Assembly (NCBI GenBank): GCA_021778785.1
Contig: JAJYBX010000073.1
Location: 1 to 7,983 of the forward strand
Length of the DNA stretch: 7,983 bases
From: Acidobacteriota bacterium
Lineage (GTDB): Bacteria; Acidobacteriota; Holophagae; Holophagales; Holophagaceae
Direction: 5' to 3'
A program made the translations under genes and the position numbers. The first letter of the stretch is position 1; every line of letters begins with the position of its first letter. The notes below the pieces were generated by a model, which was not told the DNA's origin, searched no databases, and worked only from the letters and a program-made list of their open reading frames with translations. Of the stretch, positions 1 through 6,292 are shown in pieces.

Positions 1-319
1 TGCTGCTTCCTTCGGGGGTGAGGCGGATGAGGATCCGGCGGCCATGGGCTGGATCAGGCTCGCTGCGCAGCAGGCCCCGGTCGCAGAGGGCCTTCACCAC
101 CCGGCTGGCGGTGGGGTCGTCCATCCAGACCTCCCGCGCCAGGAGGTGCAGGGACTGGGGGCCCTTCCGGTTGATCACGAGCATGATCCAGAACTGCTGC
201 GGGGTGAGCCCCAGGGGCGTCAACCGGGCCCAGACCACCTGTTTGACCCGCCGGCGGGTGGCCGCCACCAGGAAACCGAGACCGACCTTGGTGAGGGGGG
301 TGGGAGTCTGTTCTTGCAT
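1..319 (-). CDS. MarR-family transcriptional regulator (5' part; C-terminus beyond the left edge)
   Basis: The first 106 residues of a winged helix-turn-helix repressor are visible. They are an N-terminal dimerisation helix (about residues 11-33), a second helix starting LTPQQFWIMLVI (38-49), the HTH with recognition helix DDPTASRVVKALCDRGLL (67-84), and the wing, where D89 and R94/R95 precede the strand ILIRLTPEG. Proteins of this family are usually 140-160 aa, so about one third is missing. They are dimers that bind palindromic operators, often their own promoter, and are released by small ligands or oxidants; the ligand cannot be told here. I chose the ATG at 319 because it lies 7 nt after a -10 position served by a perfect -35 box. 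An in-frame ATG at 340 (adding MGRTLLL, preceded by AGGTG as a possible Shine-Dalgarno) is the alternative. Any target gene downstream lies outside the window. Confidence 0.9.
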   Translation of the reverse strand, partial: MQEQTPTPLTKVGLGFLVAATRRRVKQVVWARLTPLGLTPQQFWIMLVINRKGPQSLHLLAREVWMDDPTASRVVKALCDRGLLRSEPDPAHGRRILIRLTPEGSS

Positions 320-325
320 AAGCAA
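314..325. promoter_or_regulatory. Second short inverted repeat over the marR start codon
   Basis: TTGC-ATAA-GCAA is a 4+4+4 palindrome that includes the ATG at 319-317. Half-sites of TTGC/GCAA are common in MarR-family operators. It begins 3 bp from the 9-bp palindrome, so a second dimer could bind next to the first. With only 4-bp arms it may also be chance. Confidence 0.25.
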
Positions 326-326
326 C

Positions 327-355
327 AAGGTGCGACCCATTGTCGCACCTGTCAA
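327..355 (-). promoter_or_regulatory. Putative promoter of the marR gene
   Basis: Read on the minus strand there is a perfect TTGACA (355 to 350), a 17-bp spacer, and CACCTT (332 to 327) in the -10 position, followed by 7 nt and the ATG at 319. The -35 box matches the sigma-70 consensus fully, but the -10 matches only at A2 and T6, so the promoter would depend on its -35 box. Transcription starting about 7 nt after the hexamer would give a leaderless message beginning at or next to the ATG. If translation actually starts at 340, this promoter assignment is wrong. Confidence 0.5.
328..350. promoter_or_regulatory. Perfect 9-bp inverted repeat, candidate MarR operator
   Basis: AGGTGCGAC (328-336), a 5-bp centre, and GTCGCACCT (342-350) form a perfect 23-bp palindrome. 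It covers the whole spacer between the proposed -35 and -10 boxes and overlaps one end of each. That is where a dimeric repressor would block RNA polymerase, and MarR proteins commonly repress their own genes from such sites. No T-run follows the repeat on the minus strand, which argues against a terminator. Confidence 0.55.
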
Positions 356-386
356 CCCAGGTCCCTGGGGGAGGGGGTCAGCCCCC
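356..386 (-). other. Two small tandem hairpins between the DUF2911 gene and marR
   Basis: Two short stem-loops lie side by side. One is GGGGG-TCAG-CCCCC (373-386), whose loop contains the DUF2911 stop codon. The other is CCCAG-GTCC-CTGGG (356-369), just upstream of the marR -35 box. Neither is followed by a T-run on the minus strand, so they are not canonical intrinsic terminators. They could slow polymerase or protect the 3' end of the upstream message. Confidence 0.3.
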
Positions 387-1256
387 CTGTTTCCAGTACG
401 CCAGGTCTTTTTCCATGGGCCCCGTGGCGGTCACGGGCGCCTTCCGCAACCGGGCCAGACGCAGGGCCTTCTCCATGAGGGCCTGCGCCTGGGGGCGCTG
501 GCCGGCCTCGTGGAGCAGCCGGGCCTTGACGGCCAGGTTCGTGGGGTTCTCCTGGAGGGCCAGGGACCGGTCCGCCCAGGTGATGGCCTGGCTGAGGGGG
601 ACCGTCTGCTGGAGGCCGTACTCGGCGGCTTCCGAATAGACCCGCCAGTCGTTGGGTCGCTGGGCGAAAAGCTTCTTCATCCGGGTGGCGACGATGCCCT
701 CGACGTCCACCTCCACCAGGAAGCTCACCTTCACCCGCTCCCAGAGGAGCTGGACGTAGGTGGTGGAATCGCTGGTGGGGTCCAGGGCGAAGGTGAGCCA
801 TTCGGTCTGGGGGCAGGTGCGGGGGATGACGTCGATGCGCAGGATGTCCTGCCGGGGATCGTACGCGAAGGCGCCCCACTGCTTGGCCTGGCGGTTGAGG
901 ATCACCGTCCAGGCCCCGGGCCGGGGGATCATGAAGAGCGAGTAGGTCCCCGCCTTCACGTCGTGGCCCTGGATCCGCACGGGATCGCTGAACCGGATGG
1001 TGGTGGCCTCGTTGGCCCCGGCCCGCCACACCTGGTTGTACGGAACCAGGCTGCCCCAGATGGGGCGGCCCCGGACCGCCGGCCGGTGGTAGTCGATGGC
1101 GATCACCGTGGTGCCGATGGTCTGCTGCACGCTGGCCCAGGGGCTGCGCTGGGGGAAGACGTAGTCGTCCGAGACACTGGCCGGCAGGGGCGGGGCCGCC
1201 GCCTGGGCGGCGAGGACGCCGAGGGACAGGACCAGCGCGGGGAGGGACAGGCGCAT
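378..1256 (-). CDS. Exported DUF2911 protein with C-terminal TPR-like region
   Basis: A 292-aa protein of unknown function. Residues 1-20 (MRLSLPALVLSLGVLAAQAA) form a Sec signal peptide with likely cleavage after an Ala near 20-21, so it should act in the periplasm or outside the cell. Residues about 36-160 match the DUF2911 family in its conserved blocks: RSPWASVQQTIG, IAIDYHRPAVRGRPIWG, VPYNQVWRAGANEATTI, KAGTYSLFMIP, WTVILN and the following QWGAFAY. The last ~90 residues are helical, with alternating small and Leu positions like one or two TPR repeats (about 190-270). The start at 1256 is supported by GGAG 5 nt upstream and by the signal peptide. DUF2911 proteins are frequent in Bacteroidota and Acidobacteriota; no enzymatic role is established to my knowledge. 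The operator region of marR follows 22 bp after the stop. Confidence 0.9.
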   Translation of the reverse strand: MRLSLPALVLSLGVLAAQAAAPPLPASVSDDYVFPQRSPWASVQQTIGTTVIAIDYHRPAVRGRPIWGSLVPYNQVWRAGANEATTIRFSDPVRIQGHDVKAGTYSLFMIPRPGAWTVILNRQAKQWGAFAYDPRQDILRIDVIPRTCPQTEWLTFALDPTSDSTTYVQLLWERVKVSFLVEVDVEGIVATRMKKLFAQRPNDWRVYSEAAEYGLQQTVPLSQAITWADRSLALQENPTNLAVKARLLHEAGQRPQAQALMEKALRLARLRKAPVTATGPMEKDLAYWKQGG

Positions 1257-1277
1257 CAGGACTCCGGGGGTTTTCCG

Positions 1278-1283
1278 ATCATA
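1278..1283 (-). promoter_or_regulatory. Putative -10 box of the DUF2911 gene
   Basis: TATGAT on the minus strand matches the TATAAT consensus at 5 of 6 positions and ends 21 nt before the ATG at 1256. Transcription starting about 7 nt downstream would leave a short leader that contains the GGAG Shine-Dalgarno (1265 to 1262). At 17-bp spacing the -35 candidate is TCGAAG, only 3 of 6, so the -35 is weak. Confidence 0.4.
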
Positions 1284-1291
1284 GCGGAAGC

Positions 1292-1316
1292 CCGGAGCCC
1301 CTTCGACGCGCTCCGG
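1292..1316 (-). terminator. Weak stem-loop after rhlE
   Basis: CCGGAGC (1292-1298) and GCTCCGG (1310-1316) form a 7-bp GC-rich stem with an 11-nt loop, starting 4 bp after the rhlE stop codon. There is no T-run on the 3' side in the minus direction. It could act as an inefficient terminator or as 3'-end protection for the rhlE transcript. The DUF2911 promoter candidate lies just beyond it. Confidence 0.3.
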
Positions 1317-1319
1317 CCG

Positions 1320-2597
1320 CTACTTGCCCCGGACGCCCGGGCGGCTGCGGGGGCTCGACGCGCCGTTCCCGCCGGGGCGTCTGCCACCCGGCCGGCCACC
1401 GCCGACCCGTCCGCCCTGGCGACCGTTCTCGATGGGCTCGGCGGGGATGCTCGGATCCGGCGCGTAGCCCGTGACCACCTGCTTGGGAAGGTCCTTGCGC
1501 AGCAGCTTTTCGATGTCGCGCAGCAGCTTGTGCTCGTCCACGCAGACCAGCGAGAAGGCCTCGCCCTCGCTGCCGGCGCGGCCCGTGCGGCCGATGCGGT
1601 GGATGTAGTCCTCGGGCACCTGGGGCAGCTCGTAGTTCACCACGTGGGGGAGCTGGTCGATGTCCAGGCCCCGGGCGGCGATGTCCGTGGCCACCAGCAC
1701 CCGCACCGAGCCCTTCTTGAATTCCTCGAGGGCCTTGATGCGTTGCGGCTGGCTCTTGTTGCCGTGGATGGCCATGGAGGAGATGCCGTCCTTGTCGAGC
1801 TGCTCGGAGAGCCGGTTGGCGCCGTGCTTGGTGCGGGTGAAGACCAGCACCTGCTCCAGGCCGCGGCTCTGGATGAGGTGGGCGAGCAGGGCCCGCTTGC
1901 GCTCCCGGTCCACGGGATGGACGATCTGCCGCACCAGTTCCGCCGCGGTGTTGCGGGGGGTGACCTCCACCAGGGCAGGGTTCTTCAGGAAGGCGCCGGC
2001 CAGCTGCTTGATCTCGTCCGTGAAGGTGGCCGAGAAGAGCAGGGTCTGCCGCTGGGTGGGCAGCAGGGCGATGATCTTGCGGATGTCGCGGATGAAGCCC
2101 ATGTCGAGCATCCGGTCCGCCTCGTCGAGGATCACGACCTCCAGCTGGCTGAAGTTGAGGTTGCCCTGCTGCTGGTGGTCCAGCAGGCGGCCGGGGGTGG
2201 CCACGAGGATCTCGACTCCGGCGCGGAGCGCCTTGGTCTGGGGGTTGATGTTCACGCCGCCGAAGATGGTGGTGGAGCGCAGGGGGATGTGGCGGCCGTA
2301 GGTGCGGACGCTCTCCTCCACCTGCATGGCCAGTTCGCGCGTGGGCGTGAGGATGAGGGCGCGGATGGGATGGCGCGCGGGCGAGGCCGACGTGCTGGCG
2401 TGGGGCGCCAGCCGCTGCAGCAGGGGCAGGGTGAACCCCGCCGTCTTGCCGGTGCCGGTCTGGGCGCGGCCCATGAGGTCGCGGCCCTCCAGCACGATGG
2501 GAATGGCCTGGGCCTGGATGGGGGTGGGGGTCTCGTAGCCCTGCTCGCGCACGGCGCGCAGCAGCTCGGGCATCAGCCCGAGGGATTCGAAGGACAT
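1320..2597 (-). CDS. rhlE: DEAD-box ATP-dependent RNA helicase, RhlE type
   Basis: A 425-aa helicase with the complete superfamily 2 motif set in order. The Q motif is F3 with [10 protein letters not shown] (24-33). Motif I is AQTGTGKT (45-52), Ia is PTRELA (85-90), Ib is TPGR (134-137), motif II is DEAD (158-161) and motif III is SAT (189-191). The second RecA domain has [13 protein letters not shown] (251-263), [12 protein letters not shown] (303-314) and [10 protein letters not shown] (333-342). From about 390 the tail is a disordered Gly/Arg-rich extension, typical of RhlE and likely to add RNA affinity. It should unwind short RNA duplexes during ribosome assembly, RNA decay or cold growth, in the cytoplasm. 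The start is fixed by AGGAG 6 nt upstream of the ATG. Length and motif spelling fit RhlE better than DeaD/CsdA (longer, with an RNA-binding domain) or DbpA. Confidence 0.95.
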   Translation of the reverse strand: MSFESLGLMPELLRAVREQGYETPTPIQAQAIPIVLEGRDLMGRAQTGTGKTAGFTLPLLQRLAPHASTSASPARHPIRALILTPTRELAMQVEESVRTYGRHIPLRSTTIFGGVNINPQTKALRAGVEILVATPGRLLDHQQQGNLNFSQLEVVILDEADRMLDMGFIRDIRKIIALLPTQRQTLLFSATFTDEIKQLAGAFLKNPALVEVTPRNTAAELVRQIVHPVDRERKRALLAHLIQSRGLEQVLVFTRTKHGANRLSEQLDKDGISSMAIHGNKSQPQRIKALEEFKKGSVRVLVATDIAARGLDIDQLPHVVNYELPQVPEDYIHRIGRTGRAGSEGEAFSLVCVDEHKLLRDIEKLLRKDLPKQVVTGYAPDPSIPAEPIENGRQGGRVGGGRPGGRRPGGNGASSPRSRPGVRGK

Positions 2598-2756
2598 CAG
2601 GTGCTCCTGGTGGGGCCCGCCCGCGGAATCAGGGTTTCGGGGGCCCGGTCAGGGCATGAAGGGGGATTTCGGACTGAAAAGAGGCGGAGACCGGGGGTCG
2701 CCTGCGATCACGAAGAAGATAGTTTATCGGATTTGTCAGGATTTTGGGGAGAACCT
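2598..2756 (-). promoter_or_regulatory. 159-bp gap upstream of rhlE: AT-rich promoter region and possible long 5' leader
   Basis: This is the largest non-coding gap. Its distal part (about 2705-2750) is much richer in A+T than the rest of the window, as expected of a promoter. Candidate minus-strand elements are CTGACA (2739 to 2734) and TATCTT (2721 to 2716), but they are only 12 bp apart and cannot pair as a standard -35/-10 set. A short imperfect repeat GATA-GTT-TATC lies at 2718-2728. If transcription starts just after TATCTT, the rhlE leader would be about 110 nt, long enough for post-transcriptional control. The proximal end holds the Shine-Dalgarno AGGAG (2608 to 2604). I see no clear terminator for the upstream channel gene. 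Confidence 0.35.
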
Positions 2757-4304
2757 TCACGCTTCCAGCCCGAAGAAGCTCCGGATGCCCGCCAGGATGC
2801 GGCCGTGCTCGTCCTGGAACCGCCGTTCCCGCTCGTCCGCGTCGAGGCGCTCCTGGAGGGCCAGCAGCTCCACCCGGCGCCGGGCGAGGATGTCGGAGAG
2901 GGCCCCGGCGATCTCGGGGCGGGCCTCGAGGATCTGCTGGAAGTCGCCCTTCTCGATGCGGAAGCACTCCACCTCCCCCAGGGCCGCCACGGTGGTGGAC
3001 CGGCGGGCGCCCGTCATCACGCCCATCTCGCCGAAGAAGTCGGGGGCGCGCAGGGTGCCCACCACCCGCGTCCCCCCGCCCTCGGACTGGAGGCGGACCT
3101 CGACCTCCCCCTTCACCAGGACGTAGAGCCAGTGGGCCTCGGCCCCCTGCCGGGTGATGACCTCGCCCGCGGTGAAGGGGGCGGGCCGGATGCGCGGGGC
3201 GATGCGGGCCTTCTCCTCCGGCGTCAGGGCCTCGAAGAGGGAGATGCTCTCCAGGGCCGCCAGGCGCCGGTCCACCTCGCGAGCCTCCTTGCGGTGGGTG
3301 TGCTCGGGATCGTCCTGGGAGAGGAACACCGAGGCCGCCGGCACGGCCAGGGGGATGCCGGCCCGCTTGAGGGCCGCGTGGATGCGCTGGCGCACCAGGG
3401 AACTGGTGGGGTCGTCCTTGGCCAGGTCCGTCAGCCAGTAGCGGACGGCGTAGTAGGCGAAGCTGTCGCGGGTGTCCCGGGCGAAGTCGTAGCAGATGCA
3501 GTGAGGCTTCGGTTCGGCGGCCACGTTGGGGAGGGGCGCCTCCTGCAGGGCCCGGTCCACGGCCGCGAGGACCTCCCCCGGCGCGAACCGGAAATCCACG
3601 TTGAAGTACACCCACATGCGGTGCTGGACGGGCTGGCCCTCCCGCTGGCCGAGGATGAGGATGTTGCCTGCCAGCAGGGCCGCGTTGGGCACGATGACCG
3701 TGTCCCAGTCGCGGGTCTCCAGCACCGTGTGGCGCCAGTGGATGGCCGTCACGCGGCCCTGCTTCCCGTTCTCCAGCTGGAGCCAGTCGCCCACGCGCAC
3801 CGAGTGGTCCAGCTGCAGGGCCACGCCGCCCAGGATGTTGCCCAGGGTGGCCTGCAGGGACAGGCCGATGACGCCGGTGACCACGGCGGAGGTGGCCAGC
3901 AGGCTCGAGGGGTTCATGCCCGCGGCCCGCAGCGTGCCGAGGATGGCCAGCAGGTAGGCGAGCCCCAGGCTCAGGTCCGCCACGATCTCGGCCACCCCCA
4001 GGCCCAGACGGGGCAGGGCGAGGTCGAAGAGCAGGAGGCCGGCGAGGTTGATGAGGGTGAGGTCCCGCAGGAGGCCGGCCGCCGCGAAGGCGTCCCGGGC
4101 CCGGGCCTCGATCCCGGCGGCGGACAGGCCGAGGCCCAGGCCCAGCACCGCGAGCCAGAGGGCGAAGGGGATCAGGGCCCGGCGCACCTTCGGCCGCCGC
4201 TGGGGCGCGAAGCGTCCCAGGAGGAACGCCGTCGCCACGAGGCCGAGGGCCAGGGCCGCCAGATGCAGGCCGAGCCGCGGCGGGAGACCGGGAAGGGGGG
4301 ACAT
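2757..4304 (-). CDS. MscS-superfamily channel with C-terminal cyclic-nucleotide-binding domain (bCNG type)
   Basis: A 515-aa inner-membrane channel. Four hydrophobic segments lie at about 11-30, 43-63, 81-99 and 107-127. They are followed by the pore-lining MscS helix (about 134-165), with the hallmark run GVIGLSLQATLGNILGG (144-160). The beta domain has VRVGDW (169-174), then WRHTVLETRDWDTVIVPN (190-207), a clear MscS signature. The vestibule runs to about 330. A linker is followed by a cNMP-binding fold (about 353-465) with ITRQGAEAHWLYVLVKGEVEV and the phosphate-binding cassette FFGEMGVMTGARRSTTV (423-439), where E426 and R435 occupy the cNMP-contact positions. The last ~35 residues form a charged helix. 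MscS relatives with this layout are described as bacterial cyclic-nucleotide-gated channels, largely unresponsive to tension. The ATG at 4304 starts the membrane domain; the frame stays open further upstream, but there it overlaps the lipoprotein gene. Gating by cAMP versus cGMP cannot be read here. Confidence 0.9.
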   Translation of the reverse strand: MSPLPGLPPRLGLHLAALALGLVATAFLLGRFAPQRRPKVRRALIPFALWLAVLGLGLGLSAAGIEARARDAFAAAGLLRDLTLINLAGLLLFDLALPRLGLGVAEIVADLSLGLAYLLAILGTLRAAGMNPSSLLATSAVVTGVIGLSLQATLGNILGGVALQLDHSVRVGDWLQLENGKQGRVTAIHWRHTVLETRDWDTVIVPNAALLAGNILILGQREGQPVQHRMWVYFNVDFRFAPGEVLAAVDRALQEAPLPNVAAEPKPHCICYDFARDTRDSFAYYAVRYWLTDLAKDDPTSSLVRQRIHAALKRAGIPLAVPAASVFLSQDDPEHTHRKEAREVDRRLAALESISLFEALTPEEKARIAPRIRPAPFTAGEVITRQGAEAHWLYVLVKGEVEVRLQSEGGGTRVVGTLRAPDFFGEMGVMTGARRSTTVAALGEVECFRIEKGDFQQILEARPEIAGALSDILARRRVELLALQERLDADERERRFQDEHGRILAGIRSFFGLEA

Positions 4305-4311
4305 GCCCCCG

Positions 4312-4317
4312 AGGATA
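4312..4317 (-). promoter_or_regulatory. Possible leaderless -10 hexamer of the channel gene
   Basis: TATCCT on the minus strand fits the TANNNT pattern and lies exactly 7 nt before the ATG at 4304, so transcription would begin at or next to the start codon. No TTGACA-like box is present 17 bp upstream, where the sequence is ACCCTG. The only Shine-Dalgarno candidate is the G5 run directly before the ATG, which is too close to be typical. The gene may instead be read through from the lipoprotein gene. Confidence 0.3.
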
Positions 4318-4333
4318 CCCGCGCCGCCGCGCG

Positions 4334-6265
4334 TCAGGGTTCCTGCAGCAGCAGGACGGGATCGGTGCTCTGCATGGCGCCTGCACCGGCGGAATCCGGC
4401 TTGAGGGCCACCCAGAACTTCCCGTCCGGCCCCGCGCCGGCCCGGGCCCATCCGACGGTGAAGCCCAGGGGATGGAGGGTCCAGGTGCCGCCCTGATAGA
4501 GGTAGAGCGCGGAATCCGTGCCGCCCGGGTCGGGCACCACCCCCAGGACCCGCTGGTGGACGCCATCTGCGGCCCAGGCCAGTCCCGGTCCGGGCAGGGC
4601 CTCGGGGCCCTGCCAGTGACCCGGCCCCCCCCGGAGGAGGCGATCCACCCGGGTGAGATCGGGTGCGATCCACTGGCAGATCAGGAAGGTTTCGCCCCAG
4701 GGGGCCGCCACGGTGTCGCGGATCTGGGAGACCCCGGGCAGCAGGTCCAGGCCGCTGCCGCCGCTGGCGTCCCACCAGCCCAGGTAGAGGTTGGTGTCCC
4801 CGGGGCGGCTGAGCCCGGCCAACAGGGTGCCGTCGGAGGTGAGGGCGGAACCCTGGAGGAAGCCGGGGTCCCAGGGCGTGGGCAGGACCGAGCGCACCCA
4901 CCCGGCGGGGCCCTTCTGGGCCAGGAGGAGGGGGGCCGTGGTCCCATCGGCATGGGGCTCCTGGGCGAGGTAGCGGGCCGTCCCGTCCGGGGCCAGGAGG
5001 AACTCCCCCTCGTTCCAGGCGGCGCCGGACGGGAACAGGGCGTCCAGGGTCTCGTACTGGAGGGTTCCCAGATGGGTCCAGACATGGCCGATCTCCTGGG
5101 GGGCGAGGTCCAGGTGGCCCATGGCGTGGACGGCGCCGGTCGCATCCAGGCGGAGGCGGCAGGACTGGATCGGCGGCAGCTGGAGCGACACATCCTGGGT
5201 TGCGCCGACGGATTGCAAGGTGCCGCCGACGCCCACGCTCCCGTTGCCGATCATCCACCAGACGCCATCCGGCTGCCGGACGAGGTCGGTGGGGCTGCCC
5301 CAGGGCAGGGCCGTGAGGGTCATGCCGGCCGCCATGGGAGGGGCCACCAGGGCCCGGGTGGTCTGGATCGGCGTGGTCATGGCCGGGCTCGACACCTCGA
5401 GCCAGTACCAGTTCAGCCCGGCTGGCGGAGCGGGGTCCTGGAACGACGCGGCGCTTCCATCGAGGTCCGCAAGCTTCAGCCAGGTTCCGGACTGATCGAT
5501 GCGGTACACCGACTGGAGGTCCGCCGTGCTGCTCCTGGGTTGCCACTGGAGCTGGATCGACGAACCGGCCCAGACCCCCTGGAGGTCCGTCGGCAGCCGG
5601 CAGGGGACGATCAGGGGGCTGCTCCCCGCGACGGCCGAGGCCGTGGCCTGGGCATCTTCAAGCTGGATCCCGTACTGGTAGGCCTCCCCGTCCGTGGCCG
5701 TGCGGTCCACCCAGGAGAGGACGGCCCGGTCCACCTGGCCGAGGGGGGTCCAGGGGGCCGTGGCGTCGTCCGCCTTCCGCCGGAGGACCGTCGCCGTCGT
5801 CGCGACCCGACTGTCGACCGTCCAGGACAGGTACACCGACAGGTCATTGGGATTGAAGACCGCCTGCACGTTCCCGGGCGGCAGGATGGGGAACTGGTAG
5901 GTCGTCTCCACCCATGGGGAGGAGGCGCCGTTCAGGAGGCTGCGGATCCGGAAGCCGACCGAAAGGCGTTCGGGGGCGCTGGGGCTGAACGTGATGTGGG
6001 CCTGGCGGGCGGATGGGGGGATCGCCTCCGGGAGGAAGGCATAGTCGCCGCTGCCGATCCGGGCCTGCATCTGGTAGCCGTCGGGCGGCGGGATCGAGGG
6101 GTCCTGCCAGGCCAGGTCCATGCTGGCCGGGCTGGCTGTGAGCACGTAGAAGGCGGTGGGCGCCGCGGGGGTGATCGCGGCGGCCGGTCCGTTCGAGGAC
6201 CCTCCGCAGGCAAGGCTGAGGGCCAGGAGCACGAGGCTGACGCCGGACCATCTGGGGAAATACAT
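4334..6265 (-). CDS. Lipoprotein with fibronectin-III-like modules and a propeller-like C-terminal half
   Basis: A 643-aa secreted protein I do not recognise as a named family. Residues 1-20 are a lipoprotein signal with the lipobox LSLAC. Cys20 would be lipidated, and Gly21 after it is compatible with outer-membrane sorting by the E. coli rule. A low-complexity linker (21-36) leads to three similar beta-sandwich-like modules (about 33-127, 128-220, 221-308). Each has a FN3-type pattern: an early SMDLAWQD, LSVYLSWT or SIQLQWQP strand, then later YQMQARI, YQYGIQLED or NWYWLEVSS strands. Residues about 315-643 carry repeated short strands with G-W, DGT and D-P turns (LVRQPDGVWWMIG, LLAPDGTARYLA, LTSDGTLLAGL, AGPDGKFWVALKP), suggesting a beta-propeller. 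No catalytic motif is visible. A surface or periplasmic binding or scaffold role is inference. No Shine-Dalgarno precedes the ATG; the channel gene follows after 29 bp. Confidence 0.85.
   Translation of the reverse strand: MYFPRWSGVSLVLLALSLACGGSSNGPAAAITPAAPTAFYVLTASPASMDLAWQDPSIPPPDGYQMQARIGSGDYAFLPEAIPPSARQAHITFSPSAPERLSVGFRIRSLLNGASSPWVETTYQFPILPPGNVQAVFNPNDLSVYLSWTVDSRVATTATVLRRKADDATAPWTPLGQVDRAVLSWVDRTATDGEAYQYGIQLEDAQATASAVAGSSPLIVPCRLPTDLQGVWAGSSIQLQWQPRSSTADLQSVYRIDQSGTWLKLADLDGSAASFQDPAPPAGLNWYWLEVSSPAMTTPIQTTRALVAPPMAAGMTLTALPWGSPTDLVRQPDGVWWMIGNGSVGVGGTLQSVGATQDVSLQLPPIQSCRLRLDATGAVHAMGHLDLAPQEIGHVWTHLGTLQYETLDALFPSGAAWNEGEFLLAPDGTARYLAQEPHADGTTAPLLLAQKGPAGWVRSVLPTPWDPGFLQGSALTSDGTLLAGLSRPGDTNLYLGWWDASGGSGLDLLPGVSQIRDTVAAPWGETFLICQWIAPDLTRVDRLLRGGPGHWQGPEALPGPGLAWAADGVHQRVLGVVPDPGGTDSALYLYQGGTWTLHPLGFTVGWARAGAGPDGKFWVALKPDSAGAGAMQSTDPVLLLQEP
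4625..4632 (-). repeat. G8 homopolymer inside the lipoprotein gene
   Basis: Eight consecutive C on the plus strand read as G8 in the coding direction, within codons for Arg-Gly-Gly-Pro in the C-terminal half of the lipoprotein. A tract of this length in a gene for a surface-type protein can be prone to slippage, but in DNA this rich in G+C it may have no function. Confidence 0.8.
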
Positions 6266-6272
6266 GGCCCGA

Positions 6273-6278
6273 ACTATA
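6273..6278 (-). promoter_or_regulatory. Putative leaderless -10 box of the lipoprotein gene
   Basis: TATAGT on the minus strand matches TATAAT at 5 of 6 positions and lies exactly 7 nt before the ATG at 6265. Transcription would then start at or beside the ATG, which agrees with the absence of a Shine-Dalgarno. At 17-bp spacing the upstream hexamer is ACCCGG, not a sigma-70 -35 box. The site lies in the 27-bp gap after the lyase gene. Confidence 0.45.
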
Positions 6279-6292
6279 GCGCGCCGGGCCCG

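Noticed and set aside
328..350. The marR palindrome as an intrinsic terminator for the DUF2911 gene
   Set aside because: No T-run follows on the minus strand, and the repeat coincides with promoter spacing, so an operator fits better.
18..4496. A 1492-codon open frame on the plus strand across four genes
   Set aside because: It lies antisense to hallmark-bearing proteins (MarR, DUF2911, RhlE, MscS channel) and runs through their gaps. Its translation is low-complexity Gly/Ala/His/Asp/Arg-rich text without domains. Stop codons are simply rare opposite GC-rich codons.
2629..4566. A 645-codon open frame on the minus strand overlapping the channel gene in another frame
   Set aside because: The translation is Pro/Gly/Arg-rich with no domain, whereas the overlapping frame encodes clear MscS and cNMP domains.
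4305..5546. Upstream extension of the channel frame by 414 codons
   Set aside because: The extension overlaps the lipoprotein gene in a different frame and has Arg/Pro/Gly-rich sequence without domain content. The protein proper begins at the ATG at 4304, directly before the first membrane segment.
6266..6292. Terminator after the lyase gene
   Set aside because: Only a 4-bp stem (CCCG-GTAG-CGGG) can be drawn, and no T-run follows. The gap is better explained by a -10 box for the lipoprotein gene.
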